From Branchiostoma floridae (taxonomy: Eukaryota > Chordata > Leptocardii > Amphioxiformes > Branchiostomatidae), in NCBI RefSeq assembly GCF_000003815.2, contig NC_049979.1, forward strand, positions 28,764,249-28,824,248: DNA of 60,000 nt, given 5' to 3'. The position numbers and the translations under genes were made by a program. Below, piece by piece: positions 1-12,917 of the stretch. Each line of letters starts with the position of its first letter. The first letter of the stretch is position 1. The notes under the pieces are model-generated. The model worked only from the letters and a program-made list of their open reading frames with translations. It did not search any database and had not been told where the DNA came from.

Positions 1-2420
1 GTTAGGAAATATTGTTTGGATACTGGCTATTTCGTTGTTTTGTTGGCAAAACATTTGTCTAAAATTACATCAATGGTGATTGGTAATTTCAAGCTGGCAG
101 ACTACATGATATCAAAAACCACAGTAGGGTGCAGTGTAGTCTATCCATAGACTTCAGTTTATTCCTAGACAAAATTGTCTTGTCGGGCTTTTGTCTCATG
201 TTGAGTTTGAAACAATAAGCTACTTGTCTGTTCCATTTGAAGTTGCCATCTTATGCCAAAGGGAAGTTACATTATTATATTACATATTGCACATACAGAT
301 GTAAACATAGGTGCCAAAGGGATTTCCAGCTGCATATGATATTCATTCACAATTTTATAAACAGAAGTTTTTAACAAATTAGTTTTGTCACCTTTTTTTT
401 TTTCAATAGAAAACAACAACAAAACAGAATGAAATCCTACTGCTTATAATATTTATTTGCATCAGTGGGACAATTTGCATCATTGGGACTATTTGCATTA
501 TTGGGACAAGTTAATGTCACGCAGCAGGAGCTTGTTCCGGCTTATTAGAGATGACGTGATGAAAATATCAGCCACATAGTACCATGTCAATGAACTGAAA
601 TTACCCGTGCTTTGTCCATAGTCACACACGTATAGTTTTATTGGCATGTTTATGTGATGACAAGAGCTCATAAACGAATGACCTCGGGTAACCTCTAGGG
701 CCTGTCCTAAGTGTTGCATCATCCTTTTTCAGGGTGATTCAGTTGAGCACCCATTTCTTGTACATGATGAGAATTGGCATGTAAATATTTACATTTTTGT
801 CCAAATGTAAAGGTGCTATAATATTCCATCAGATATTCAGATTGGCCGATGATTAAAAAGTGGTTTGTATTTGTTCCGTTAAAAAAAATTCTGGTTGACT
901 CAATGACTGATATTGTGTTTTTGTTGAACTGGATTGATTGGATTTTCCGGTTCAAACCGGTTTGTCATCATGACAATTTCATTCTTCAAGCACGTGATTC
1001 ATGTAGAAAAAAGTAGTCAAATTTGCTTACAATTCTTACGAGTTTAAGTGGTAACTGTTTTTTTTCCAGTTAGATGTACTTGAGACACAATATTAAATTG
1101 TTCTGCCACGTCATTCTAGTGATACTGAAGAAGAGTGATGGATGTCACTCTAAATGTCAAGATGTTTTCTCCTAATTTTATCCAGTTTACAGATTGAACT
1201 GTGTTTGTCCGTCAGTTGGCGAGGTCTTTATCAAATTAAAGTATTGTTAACCTGGATGCCTCACCTTTGTAAACGTATGCAGAAAAGCTGCTTGTTGGTA
1301 CAGTATTGTTATCAATGTACAAATGGGCAAAGTCAACTGAGTTTGAGATATTTCTGTTTAGAATCTAATAATTTTAGAAGCAAAAACATGTTTTTGTCCC
1401 AGAAGTTGATTGAGATAAGAATTCATCCATCCGCATGTTGTCTGTTTTCTTGTTTACTTGTTGCTAAGGCTTCTGACTCGCTGAGGCAGCAGATTCCGAA
1501 ATGTGATGAAAATCTCAAGGTGAAAGTTAGGCCCTTTCAAGGTGACTGAAACAGAATACGCCTGCTTAGGTAGTAAAAAAAATGCAAGCTCATGAAAAGC
1601 AGCTGTTGTTATTGTTGTTGTTATTGTTCCTCTGTTATAGCTGAGGCCAGGGCCAATAGTGTTTATGACAAATACATTTTTAGAATATGGTAGACATGAT
1701 CTAAAACTGATTTTATGAAACATCAAGGAAAAAGTACAAATTTGCTACAAGATTATAGCATGTTTGTGTTTACTTTTTAACTCAATAGTTAGTGTAATAG
1801 TACTACTAGCCATAGATTTTACAACAGAAACAGTGTTTACACATATAATAGGGCATGAAGACCCAACCCTTTAGAGAGATAGCTAATTTTTCCCTATGGG
1901 TACAGAAGTGTTGCCGGTACTTTTGATGTGAAGTCATGTATGCAGCTGTAGGGCTTTCCACCACCTGCCGCAGACACAAGTGGCTCAAAACCACCCTGTG
2001 TAAAGAAGTGGTCTGATTAAGACCGATGTACACAAACCATCGCTCCTCCGAATACAAAGTATGTACATCCCATCATTTATGGTTACCATATGCAGGATAG
2101 CATCGTTGAGGTACATAAATATACAATTACGTCGTCGGGAGCCCCGACTATTTATAGCAAAGTTGATGTACTTGACCTGGTTACAGGCTGCGCACTTCTG
2201 GCGGGTTATTGGTGGATTATTGTGTTGTCGCTCCCGTAAATCTGTCTGGAGCGCACGTCTGACTGCGTGGTCGATGGGTTTAGCTGCAGGGGGTCCCCGC
2301 AAATCACTTAGCGTCGCTCCCAGCATCTAGTCATTATTAGACAAGCCCAGGCTAGCAGTACAGTTAGGTTTGTGTTGTCAAACATGTTATGTCACATGTG
2401 GCATTCATTGTGTTGGTGTA
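1..2420. other. Non-coding, AT-rich stretch
   Basis: I see no gene here. Open frames are short, overlap on both strands and lack recognisable domains or convincing splice sites. Homopolymer T/A runs and low GC are typical of intergenic or intronic DNA. A GC-richer patch near 2100-2330 is open in two directions but encodes nothing I recognise. Confidence 0.6.
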
Positions 2421-2424
2421 AGGG

Positions 2425-2545
2425 TTAGTGTGTTTTGGCCCAGAACTCAGATGTCCTTGGTTTGAATCCTCTGACAGGCGGCGAATGTTGTCCCCTTTGG
2501 AAAGGCACTTGAAACAACTCCCTTACTACATCTAGGTGTAAAATT
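2425..2545 (+). repeat. Degenerate tRNA-derived SINE fragment
   Basis: A box-B-like GGTTTGAATCC at about 2459-2469 is followed by a tail reading CCTTTGGAAAGGCACTTG and then a TCTAGGTGTAAA stretch. The same order of motifs occurs at 47890-48055 and, on the opposite strand, at 32590-32795. That order (Pol III box B, GGAAAGGCACTT-like core, CCAGGTGTAAA-like segment) fits tRNA-derived SINEs of invertebrate deuterostomes. Box A is weak or lost, so this is a relic. Confidence 0.6.
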
Positions 2546-2549
2546 ACAG

Positions 2550-3301
2550 TAATTTTTTTAAATTTATGAAGGACGTATAATGAAAAAATGAACTTTTATT
2601 GATTAAAAACAGGTGCAACTACTGTACAGTAGTGGTGTTTGCTTTTTTCTTTTAAGCCGAAAACGTAGTATCTTTATGTTTCGTATTGGCCGTTATCTTC
2701 ACCTCAAATTTTTCCCCTTATTTTTGTAAATAGATCCGAAAACAAACAAACAAATCAAATTAGTGTAGTCTAAATATTCATGTAGTTTATCTTTACTGAT
2801 AGTAACTCATGTATGTTATGCTACCTCAGCTAACCTCAACAAATGACTCTAAATTTCAATTGCATTAAGGATGCTGTAGGATTTGACGCGCATTGTTGAG
2901 ATTTGATTGGTGCAGCAGGTTAACCCCTCGGCTTCCCGCCGTGTTGGCGTGGTCATGGCGCAGCCCGCTCAATTGACTCACTAACTCTCTTATCCACTTG
3001 TAGTCACTCCTAGCTGACCCCAGTTCACAAAGCCACCGCTATCAGACTGCCCTCAACACACTGCATTGAAAAGGTTCACACAGGGGATAGGGTTTACTTA
3101 GAACAGGCCTGCACGTGTACACTGTGTGTGTGGTGGTGGTGGGGCAAAGACATACAGGTTATGGTGTAACATGTATAACGTGTCAGATACTGAGGATTGG
3201 TATACACACATATTTAGAGTCTATTACACATCTACATGCTTGTACACACATAGGCATGGTCACATACACAAACACACATATACATGCTCACACACGCTTA
3301 T

Positions 3302-3344
<43 letters not shown>

Positions 3345-4185
3345 CCTAGATAAGGTGTGAATTGCAGATAGTGTAGCCATTGTATTGACAAAGTTTGGTA
3401 ATTCACAGGTTTCCTTAACAGTTCCCTAAATCATTCCGTACTATATCATTCCGTACTAAACATTCATAATCATAGCTAGAGAGACCATAAGTCTTAATTC
3501 ATAGAAATTTGCAGAGAAAAAAAAAAGGTATAGACAATAATCCCAGGTCTTTGTAACTCCAATAGAGAGCAAAGTATGAACAATCATTGTGGTAATGTCA
3601 TCTTCAAAACTGAAGTCCTTCTGTCAATACCCTGCTTTACATATAGCCAAACTTGGACCAGTAGTACCTTCATGGTCGACTAGCCCTTGGGAATGTCAGT
3701 CTCTCCATGCTGACAGGGGCGTTCTTGTCAAAGAAGTAAAACACTGAGTGAGTGTACACAGACACTGTTCTGGGTCAGGACAACCTGATCCTCGGTGGTA
3801 CAAGGGTTAATGTTGTTGGGGAAACCCCTCCTGTGGTCCCGAGGGTGTATGAGGGGGAGGTATATTTTTGGAAGGGTTGTCAGAAGGTCTTCACACTTCA
3901 GTGAACCGACTTGGGCGGCACTTCTTCAAGCTGGGGCTTCATAATATGTCACATTGGATTTTGCGGTTGTAGCTTGCTTGCTTAAGGAAGTGTACGAACA
4001 TTTATATGTAGGCTTTGTTACGTTGCTACAGGAAAGTATCAATTTGAAATGGAGGTTTTCCTGACATTGTCTTCATAAAGTTTAGCTGAAGGGATTAAGT
4101 AGTGCTCTAAGCTTCATCCATATCTTCAATGTTTTAACCAAGAAATTGCCAGCTTCAATGTTTTAAACAGTTTTTAGACACCGTT
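2550..4185. other. Non-coding stretch with a CA microsatellite
   Basis: No supported gene. The only clear structure is the CA-rich tract listed separately. The remaining open frames are short and have low-complexity translations. Confidence 0.55.
3232..3345. repeat. (CA)n microsatellite and CA-rich flank
   Basis: A pure CA dinucleotide run occupies roughly 3304-3341, preceded by about 70 bases of imperfect CA/TACA repeats. It generates spurious His/Thr-rich open frames. Confidence 0.95.
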
Positions 4186-4189
4186 TAAG

Positions 4190-4330
4190 AGTGTACATTG
4201 AGATACCAAAACTGGAAGCTCTGCTGCAATACCTTAGGCAGTTGCTAGGGGGCCCATTATTGAACCTGACATTCGTTTTCCCAACCCCAACCAACCTACC
4301 AAATATAAGGATCCATCCACACGGCTTCTT
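4190..4330. repeat. Fragment of an interspersed repeat family
   Basis: The segment resembles the longer copy at 34640-35035: a 'ctgcaataccttaggcagttgctagg' type start, then 'gggcccat', then an 'atccatcca..gttatgctgttcacac' region with a CA/GACA-rich end. Other relatives are at 39204-39430 (opposite strand) and 47696-47870 (opposite strand). I cannot assign it to a named family. Confidence 0.5.
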
Positions 4331-4429
4331 GAGTTATGCTGTTCACACACAGACAGACAAATGACACTGAAAAAATAACCTTTAATTTCGACTAAGACAT
4401 TAAAACCACTCTGTGTCATAATCCTACAA

Positions 4430-4635
4430 AAATATCTAGGTGCATTGGTGCACATACAGCAAAACTTTAGGTGCACATCTCCAATTTTTGCATACAGAAA
4501 AGTGGTGCACATGCACGGTATTTTTACCCTGTTATTACAGCTGTGAACCTGTGCAGTGTAGGGCTCATATACCACCTACATTTACATATGATGTATACAG
4601 GTTAGTGCACATGTCATGTACTTGTCTAGGTAGGT
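4430..4635. repeat. Degenerate GTGCA-rich repeat, possibly related to the CAGGGCTCGAAATA element family
   Basis: Many GTGCA/TGCAC words (for example GGTGCATTGGTGCACATA at 4440) are arranged as in the better preserved elements at 6505-6846 and 10460-10806. The terminal CAGGGCTCG motif is missing on both sides. The relationship is suggestive only. Confidence 0.3.
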
Positions 4636-4799
4636 ATTCGGCCCATCCCATCATCTTTGACAACTATTATAAGCTGCCTAATTTGGCACCCTGCGTATGT
4701 CAAAAAACAGCAGGGGTTCATTTAGACGAGCTACATTTGATGCCACGTAATCAAGTCGAATTTTGTGCAATTTTTAGTTCATCTTTTGAAGTTTTGCAA

Positions 4800-5280
4800 G
4801 TCAGATTGTTTTGGTACTGTGGTTACAGTCGAGGTGGTCGGAAAATAGATCGTACGCACTACGGGTAACGGCGCGGGAATGGAACGGAATATCTAGCGCA
4901 AGGAGGGGTCATCCCAGTCCAAGGACTGGGGAGGGACTCTTCTTCAGAAGAAGCTGCCGCCTGCCGGGGAGTGCGCCCGCAGCATGGAAGAGCCACTGTC
5001 TGGCCTGAATATAAGGCAGGGGCACTTTGCTGTGGCCGTCAGAAATTATGGGAAGAAAAAAAGAGGCCCCTGCCGCCTTGCTGTCTGCGCGTGCCAGACA
5101 GATCTTACGCCCGACACATATCGCAAACACTTCCCAAGGAAACCTGTATCTCATTATGTGGTGTTTAGACGGGATTTCATGTATGAATGCTTGACTGAGT
5201 TCACCATGTTCAGACAGATTCAGGTGCAGGCGTATGCCTGTTGGCACTAATTTATCGCCCCTTCCCATCGCCACTAGGCA
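4800..5280. promoter_or_regulatory. GC/CpG-richer island with two adjacent palindromes; possible regulatory element
   Basis: GC and CpG are visibly higher than in the flanks, and frames are open on both strands, which is common in GC-rich DNA. At 4913-4930 CCCAGTCC and GGACTGGG form an 8-bp inverted repeat with a 2-base spacer; at about 4939-4953 CTTCTTC/GAAGAAG forms a second palindrome. No frame has a recognisable domain. It could be an unmethylated regulatory region or an unrecognised exon. Confidence 0.3.
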
Positions 5281-5284
5281 ATAT

Positions 5285-6500
5285 GTCGGGCTAATTTTTG
5301 CCCAAACACAATACTAGAGGTCAGAAGATAACCTTCCTTTCGGTCAGCGCAGTGTTCCCGGTGTGCTAGGACTTACCGTGCTTATGTATGACTATTGCAG
5401 GGTGTGGCTATATTAAAATTCACAGACATATTGCCCATATTTGGGAGGCTTGTATGTGAGGGATGTCAAGTATTGGGTAGGGCCATGTCACCGGCCATAT
5501 AGATACTTATGATAGCAGGGTGAATTTAATCAGTCTTACAGGTACATTTATCAATACTCGTATATTGTCTGGGTCTGGGTTAGTCGGTGAATATCATATC
5601 TAGGGATATGAATTTTATATCCTCAGCTATTTTTATCACACCGTTATTACTTATGGTTGTGAAAAACGGGGAAAGCTATGCAAGAAAATTCAAGCACAGC
5701 TCGTGGCGAAAGATTTATTGGTTATTTATTTGTTATGTAAATATGTACACACGCAAATTATTACGTGTACAAAACGTGTCGCAAACTACGGAATAGGTCC
5801 TTGTGAACGTTGTGGTTTACGTTACATTTATGGTTGTCCAAACTCTCGACGCCAATTTCGAAAAGGAAGTGACAAACCATTCTGGGGCAATAACAGATTT
5901 GGAAAATGGTATGCAGAAATCTTCCCACACAACACTAGTTCCCTTGGGAAAAGAACCCTATGTATTTTTGCTATGTCATCAGTTCACTGTATGATTAATA
6001 TAGGTGTCTGACTGGTTAACTAGTCGTACAGAATATATTTAGTTATACACAAGAAAAACAACATTTTTGTGAAAATGCAGAATGTTTTCCTTGTAGCCTT
6101 TTATCAAGCTTCTCGCTCACAATACCATACAATTACTAATGTCACTCCCTAAATTTTGTATTGTGTGCAAGTACAAAAAAAGAGGCACCCTACATCTACT
6201 TGGTTTTTAGAGCAGGTCATTAACAGAATTCTATACCATTATACTTGCCCTATAGTATTGTGTGCGAATATTTGTGCATGACTAGATAAAAGGATAAGTA
6301 TGGCTAATCCTATGTTAACATATTAATAATATCAAGTTGTTGCTGTGGTAGAATTTTCCTTCATTTTTTTTCTTAATGTAATAAAAGATATAAACCCAAA
6401 ATTATATATCAATTGTCATTGCTAGCATTTGCAGGTTTCATAGTTGCCGAGCATAGCATTTGCAGGTTCCTTATTTGCCGAGCATGCAGCTTTTCATGAG
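5285..6500. other. Non-coding AT-rich stretch
   Basis: Nothing recognisable on either strand. Open frames are short, and codon choice follows local base composition. Confidence 0.5.
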
Positions 6501-6504
6501 TATG

Positions 6505-6846
6505 CAGGGCTCGAAATACCACCTGCATATGCACGTTAGTGCAGGTAAAATTGGAGCTGTGCAGGTATTTCTGATGTCTACCTGCACCTAACCTGCACTG
6601 GTCCATGTACTGAGTTTATACATAAATGTCCTATGATGTAGCTGTATAAAGATTGTCATAATAGCTGCATTGACTGTTACTACCTATAGAGTACAAAAGA
6701 AAAAATAGCAATGGTTCCTGAACCAATTTAGTATGATCTAAAATTCCTAAATTCAGAGTGGTGCATGTAAAATTTGTCTTGTGCAGGTAATTTTTAATGT
6801 TACCTGCACCAGTGCAGGTATGCAGAAAAAAGTATTTCGAGCCCTG
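6505..6846. mobile_element. MITE, hAT-like ends (CAGGGCTCGAAATA family), copy 1
   Basis: A non-coding 342-bp element begins CAGGGCTCGAAATACC and ends with its inverse TATTTCGAGCCCTG. A short direct repeat (AGTATG) lies immediately outside both ends, a probable target-site duplication. The interior is rich in CCTGCA/TGCAGG words that fold on themselves. Two relatives are at 10460-10806 (inverted relative to this copy) and 35901-36205. CAGGG ends are typical of hAT-type non-autonomous elements; that assignment is inference. Confidence 0.8.
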
Positions 6847-6849
6847 AGT

Positions 6850-8940
6850 ATGTAAAAAAAGCGCCACGTGCCATGTTGCCCTCTTTTATGACGTCAACAT
6901 AAACATAGAGGTGGGGGTCTGCCTTCTGAATGAGTCCATGCAACCTGAGCTGTCTGGTTTCCGGTCTACCTTGTTGTGTACCTGTACCTTAGACCATTGT
7001 GGGAGCATGATCCTTGTATAGAACAAGAAGCCTAGGTTATCCCATGTTGTTGTCTTGTGCTGTACATATATTCTATATATGTCTAAAGGTGCCAAAAACA
7101 CCTACGGATTTGGTGCTACCAGTGTGTCAACAACTGCACACTTGCCACTAAGACCCGTGAAATTTTCTAGATATGTTTGTTATCTGTAGATGTTTATAAC
7201 TAACATCAGACCACACCAATTTAAACTTTCTTGCAATCTCCCACTACTATTTTACCATAATAAAAAAAGCGTCACTGCGAATCCCATTCAACAATTTTTC
7301 GAAACTCCTTTTTAGTAAGTAGATGCCTTTATAATTTTTGTACATTTATCATTGCAGTAGAATTTTTCACCCAAGAATTTTCCAATATTTTTGAACAGCT
7401 ACATAAAATGTATACAGTGTTTATTTGCTCTATTTAAATCTGAAAACTTATTCTTACATTATGTAAGACGTTATCTTTACCACAGGCTTTTTGCTGTTTT
7501 TTTCAACACCAATTTTTTTCGGCCCGTCACTCCATATTTTTTAGGAAAAAAATCTGAGAACCAACAAATTAAATTGGTGTGGTCTCAGCTATACAGGCCC
7601 CGGACCCAAGGGGCATTATGAAGGACATCAGATAGGAAAGGGTAAACAGAAGGGAAATGTTCTCTCAAAGCAGACTTCACCCATAGTGATGATAATCCAG
7701 GCGTACATGTCCAGGCATATCCAGGGATTTCTGGTCATTCCGAAACACGCAGGGCTCGCATAACCACCTTAAAGTTGTGGAAGCCCCTTGACGGTCACTG
7801 TGTACTCCCAATACCGTATTTTCTCAAATAAAGTACCGTTTTCAAAATTCAAAAGGTGCTACAAGTTGTCGCCAAAGTCGTGTTGAATGTTTTATTTGAG
7901 GTTATTGCACAGGTAAATGGAATAGAACCTCAAATAGAGCAAGGTGGTACTACTGTTATAGAAAGGGTGCAAAACCATACATGTAATTTTTGTGTACAAC
8001 TTTGTTGTTTTTTTTAGCAATCTTGTAACTTGCAGTAGGCGATTCACAAGATAATACCATCAGATAGCACTTGACTTAGCATCTTACACGTACTATGACA
8101 TTGTATAGAAATTCTTGATTTAGTAAAAATTATCTAGGGAACTTTTCAGGTCATGGTTTGAAAACAGTGCCACACATTATGTTCCCAAAATAACTTTCAA
8201 CAGGTGTATTTGTATACTGTTTTCTTTTACTAGTTCTAGGATAATGTTTGACAATAATTTGTCAACAAGTAGTAAAAAACAGGTGCAGGTGTAGTAAAGA
8301 ATACTTAAGGCTCAACAATACAGGCAAGGTGTTGGCCACGGCAAATATTTGGACCTCGATACAACACACGTTAGCCTAACATTTGGCTTTGCAGGTGATT
8401 GTTGTGAACATTTTCCCTTTGTATGGTCACGTTCTGTAGCACTAATACCTGGCCTATCCAAGCCTTAAGTGTTTGGACACCTGCTTTGATTTGGCCAGTT
8501 AATGTCGATAAACAACTGGCAAAGCGAGACCTGTTAGAAAGGTATTACGCTTTAAGAGAACAATGTTTGCAATGATTTAGAAATGTTGTCTTCAGTCCTT
8601 CATTGAGGAATAATCAATAAATTTTGTGGCTTCCTATTAAAGAAATATGGTGCAAAACTAAAATATTGGAGTGTAATTCTATAGTATGAACTTTTTTCCC
8701 CCACTAAATTTGAAATTGTGATTGTTACTAGTTTGCAGATGACACTCGGTAACATTATGTGAGAGAGAAGGTAAAAGAAGAATAAATATGAATGGATTGT
8801 CTTGATATTATGTTCTTGGTTAGGTCCCGATGATATCTTGAAAGAATCAGTGTCCCCTAGCAGCTATGTATGGCAATGCAGCAGTACTTCCAATTTTGCT
8901 ATCACAATTCACATGTTCTAGACTGGCTATAGTCTGACTT
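6850..8940. other. Non-coding stretch
   Basis: No supported gene. A CAGGGCTCGC word at about 7749 may be the end of another decayed CAGGG-type element. Around 7815-7950 a pair of CTCAAATAAAG/TTTATTTGAGG-like words form weak inverted repeats, possibly a further decayed MITE. Confidence 0.45.
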
Positions 8941-8944
8941 TTGA

Positions 8945-9085
8945 GTGGTAGTTAGATCTTTGGGTAAGTGGTGTAGGATTGCCCTCCTAGCGTCTGTTTT
9001 GGAACTGCAGGAACCCTCTTTTTATTGAGAATTGCACTTTAATTGCATTTCCCAAGGGTTTCTTCCCTTTGGGGTCTAAGGAATT
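8945..9085. repeat. Interspersed repeat fragment, family shared with 39470-39635
   Basis: The two segments share, in order, GTAAGTGGTGTAG, a CCTAGC word, TTTTGGAACTGCAGGA, TTTATTGAG.ATTGCA and a closing GGAATTCAT. Neither copy codes for anything. Class unknown; it may be a decayed SINE or LINE tail. Confidence 0.6.
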
Positions 9086-9358
9086 CATAACATCTTCTCA
9101 TACACCCGAAGAAGTTAATGACAGGGTCGACAGTGCTAATTTGGCAGGCGTTTTCCTTGGGTGATTATACCTGTCCAAACAGTTTACCCCTGACAAGTGG
9201 GTCCAAGAAAACTCATCAATTCTTGGCAGAGCCAGAGGAAATCTTGTCATGCATGCCCTGCTGGTGTTATGTAAGAAGAAACCAGAATAGAAAGCTTCCA
9301 CATTTTCTAAATCAAAGTAGTCACCCCGCGTAAGACATTTTTGGGACAGATGGGGTAA

Positions 9359-9571
9359 CGCTAGTTCACCTTTATTCCTGGAGTAACCTATATCCGTTGT
9401 ACCTGAAAACAGGACATTTAGGGATATTGTGTAGATGGATGGTGGTTTGAAATTGCTTTTTTTTTTCAATATAATGCAGTTTGAGACCACCGTCAGTCGA
9501 CTTGATATCCCAAAATACCGTGTTAAATACAACGGATAAAGGTTACCCTGCAAATAAAGGTGAACTAGCAT
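9359..9571. mobile_element. Palindromic MITE (CTAGTTCACCTTTAT family), copy 1
   Basis: It starts CTAGTTCACCTTTATTCC and ends in the inverse, AATAAAGGTGAACTAG. The arms are complementary over most of the roughly 210 bp (for example AACCTATATCCGTTGTA against TACAACGGATAAAGGTT), around a poly-T/AATATAATG centre. Further copies are at 41537-41746, 42991-43210, 44006-44220 and 50995-51176. Length, lack of coding and full-length inverted symmetry define a MITE. MITEs have been described in amphioxus; I have not matched this one to a named family. Confidence 0.85.
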
Positions 9572-9620
9572 TAAAAATTTTTCCATCCTAAGAAGCAAGT
9601 TTCTGTCCTGGCACGGAGGA

Positions 9621-9941
9621 CAGGGTTGGACAAGTCCACTGGTCGGATTGTCCAGGGCAAGTGAAAGTGCTGATTGGGCAAGTGCATGTCCTACCTTGCC
9701 CGATCGGGCAAGATTTTCCGTGAGGGAGATTTTGTCACTTTTCACAGTCATGGCAGCATCAAGCATTAGTCAACACAGAAAGATAGAGTCAAGAATAAGA
9801 TAAGTCCATTGCTGGAAGTGATAATACATAGAAAAACGTCATTTAGATTTCAGGCAAGTGAAAAGTTGGTTCAGGCAAGTGAATTTTTTAATGTACTTGC
9901 CTGATAGGACAAGTGAATTTTAGAAAACTTGTCCAACCCTG
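9621..9941. mobile_element. MITE, hAT-like ends (CAGGGTTGGACAAGT family)
   Basis: A 321-bp non-coding element starts CAGGGTTGGACAAGT and ends ACTTGTCCAACCCTG. The interior repeats GGGCAAGTG / CACTTGCCC words. Partial relatives lie at 27226-27330 and 42205-42325. It overlaps an apparent 222-codon frame on the - strand that is only the accidental reading of this and the neighbouring MITE. Confidence 0.8.
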
Positions 9942-9944
9942 GAG

Positions 9945-10455
9945 GGATGGGTCCTAGAGACAGCCCTGCCTCAAAGGCTATTTTTAGACGTACTCCCTCG
10001 AGTGACGTCAACTCTCAATTGTAGTCTTCACCCCACTTATCTACATATACCTGTCCAACAAGTATTTCAAGTGAGATTTTTTTGTGCTTATTCAAATTTC
10101 AGTCTCACCTCTTTGTCACCTAAGGTGTAAAAGAAAATAGGGGAATTGAGAAAATGTGCAATTTGCAAAGATCAGACTGAGTATTATGAATCACGTAATA
10201 CATCACACAAAAAAAACATTTTAAGCACTGCATTTATAGATATTACAAGATGGGTGGAAAATATACTGTATACACATATCACATGCAGTAGAAATACAGA
10301 CATATATTTCAGTTGAGAGATTGGTTGGTTTCTGCACTTGAAACATGGCTAACAAATTATGATATACTAATAAAACATCTATTTGTTTCCATTATGATAG
10401 TCCGTATGTTTAAATGGCAACTGTAAAATCAAACCACCTGTTTCCAAATAATACC
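9945..10455. other. Non-coding stretch
   Basis: Nothing recognisable; AT-rich with no long open frame. Confidence 0.5.
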
Positions 10456-10459
10456 ATTC

Positions 10460-10806
10460 CGGGCTTGAAATACTTTTTTCTGCATACCTGCACTGGTGCA
10501 GGTAACATTAAATATCACCTGCACCAGACAAGTTTTACCTGCACCAATCTGAATTTAGGAAGTATGGATCATACTAAAATTCTTCAGGAAACGTTGCTAT
10601 TTTTTTTCTTTAAATTTATACTTTATAGGTAGTAACATTCAATGCAGCTAATAACACTCCATATACACCTACATTATATGACATTTATGTATAAAACCCA
10701 GTACATTGACCAGTGCAGGTTAGGTGCAGGTAGACACCAGAAATACCTGCACAGCTCCAATTTTACCTGCGCTAACCTGCATATGCAGGTGGTATTTCGA
10801 GCCCTG
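10460..10806. mobile_element. MITE, CAGGGCTCGAAATA family, copy 2 (inverted)
   Basis: It starts CGGGCTTGAAATACTTTTTT, a mutated left end, and closes ATTTCGAGCCCTG at 10806. The internal order matches the reverse of the 6505-6846 element, including CCTGCACTGGTGCAGGTAAC and GGTTAGGTGCAGGTAGACA. Length is about 347 bp. Confidence 0.8.
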
Positions 10807-10809
10807 CAA

Positions 10810-12915
10810 TGACACCATGAAACTTGAAAGTGGCCAATCCGAAAGAGCCTCTCATATCAAGATTCTGTTTAGCAAATCTGTGTTCCTAGAAATATATCTT
10901 CTGTTTCATTGAGCTCTTTATTCTTTCACGCACATGCCCAGGAGCACTGCACTTGCTTTGTCTGGGTGTCATTCTATGAATGATTACATAAACAGCTAAC
11001 ATGACTTGTTTAGTTGTGCATGAAAAGACTTTTGTTGTCTGATGTTTGATACATACCATATCAGTTATGAAAGAAAGCTAGGTTTGTCATTTCACAGCTA
11101 TGACAAAGGGAACAAAAAATAGATTCTATTAGAAACCATCAATTTATTATTCTGTCCAACATTTAGCATTGAAGAGGCCTTGGTTGTCGTTTTCTTTGTC
11201 TATAGTAGCGTCTAATTCAATGATAAGCGTTGTGTAGGTGAATTGTTTGGGAAGCTTGATTGTTTTAATTCTACGTGAGACGTTCTTTGTTGTCGTTAAG
11301 CGCTGTTGACAAATTCTTCGTATCACGTAGTTGAACAAGCTAGCTTGTTCCGAAACTCAGTCCTTGTAGTGTCAGCGTTCACCCCACGAATATAACAACA
11401 CAATCCTACATGTCTGCATGAGCTTGTTTTAAATACCTTTCAAAAACTCGTTAATTGACCGTTAAGCATTTACGGTCCTCTTGAATTTACCATCAAGCTT
11501 TGCCAGCCCTCTTAAATATCCCGTCAAACATTTCCAGGATCCCCCCATGCAGACCCTTCTGTAGTGCAGCCATAATATGCAAACACAGGTAAAAACAGAT
11601 GATTTGCTCTCTGTACAAAAGTCATTTTGCCTTCAGTCTACAATCCATGTTCAATAATATTTACTTCTACTAATTTTCATATCTGTATACCCTTGGGATT
11701 TTGCAGACTAATCCTAATAGCCATATGCTCTCTCTTTCAATTCCTTCTGTTTATCAAAAAAATTGTAAACAGTATTTCCATATAAAAGAACGATTGTTGA
11801 TGTTTTTTTTCTTTAATCCAAGCCAATCAGTTCAACAGTATGCAAGCTTTCAAGTGCTTCGTTCTTTCACCACACGCCTTGATCAAATAAATCTTCCCGT
11901 CAGTCTCCCAGCACAAACACTGTAATGCACACTGTGATTGGGCAAACTGACACATCTGGAAGACAGATGCGGGTTATCAGCCAATCGGGACAGAGGTTGC
12001 ATCGGGGTTTGGCCTGCATCATGTAAGGTCCCCCCAGTATCACGTAATTACCATTCTGAGAGGGTCGGCTGTAATACCCCGCTGTCTGACGCAGCCCACT
12101 GGCCGCAGCGACAAGGCGAAGCCTGCATTCTAATTATAGAATGGTGTAGGGAGTATGCTTGCGACCTTGAGTGCAGCTGTGGAAGCCTGGCCATGATGGA
12201 ATTCTCTGGGAACCACTGGCAAAACGAGGAAGGATAAGAAACATCTGAGGGAGGAGAGAGAAGGAAGTGTGCGCGAGTGTATTTTCCAGGAGGGAAGTGA
12301 AGAAAGGGTGGAACATGCTGGCTGCGTATCAAGTGGAGTGGCCCCAGAGCGAGCCCCTATGCTGCGTCAGGAACCATCGCAGCCATCCGACATGTTTGTA
12401 ACCCTAATATTTGCTCTCTTGGGGGTTGATATTCCCCGCCGCATAGATTAATGCCTGTGCACTTGTTTCATTATATCCCCTCTCTTTTTTTTTGTGATTT
12501 CGCAGCTGTTGCCTGTGTGCTACATATGGTGATCCGCCGGTAGAAATTTTGCCGGCAAGCTTCATATATAGGAATGCCGGCGAAATTCCTGGCCAGACAT
12601 TTTGGAGCATGGCACAGGAGAAGAACTATGGCAAGTGTTTGACAAAAATAGGTCCTTGTAGTTGCCTGGATAAACATTAGAGGTGGTTCCTATATGAGCG
12701 TGTTGTCTGTTTGACAGTTATCCTACGGTTCATTTTACAGTCGTGGCTCTTGACGGACCGGATGGATTATGACGCGGTATTGTTTAGTAATGAATGTAAT
12801 CGTCAGCTTGATGATTTTAAATGACTTCCTGTCGTTACCATTGTGATGGATGGTAAAATTAGACCCCGGCCGGCACTGTTGCCACCCGCCACCTTTGTAC
12901 GGGCGTTGTGGGTGG
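10810..12915. other. Gene-poor stretch with a CpG-richer island near 11930-12700
   Basis: No coding region with recognisable domains. From about 11930 to 12700 GC and CpG rise and several mutually overlapping frames open on both strands (longest about 99 codons). That pattern suggests a regulatory or promoter-like region more than an exon. No splice donor or start stands out enough to call a gene. Confidence 0.4.
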
Positions 12916-12917
12916 AG

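Noticed and set aside
3115-3360. His/Thr-rich frames at the CA repeat
   Set aside because: Microsatellite translation only.
9098-9766. 222-codon - strand frame
   Set aside because: It spans the whole palindromic MITE and the left part of a second MITE; composition and position explain it.
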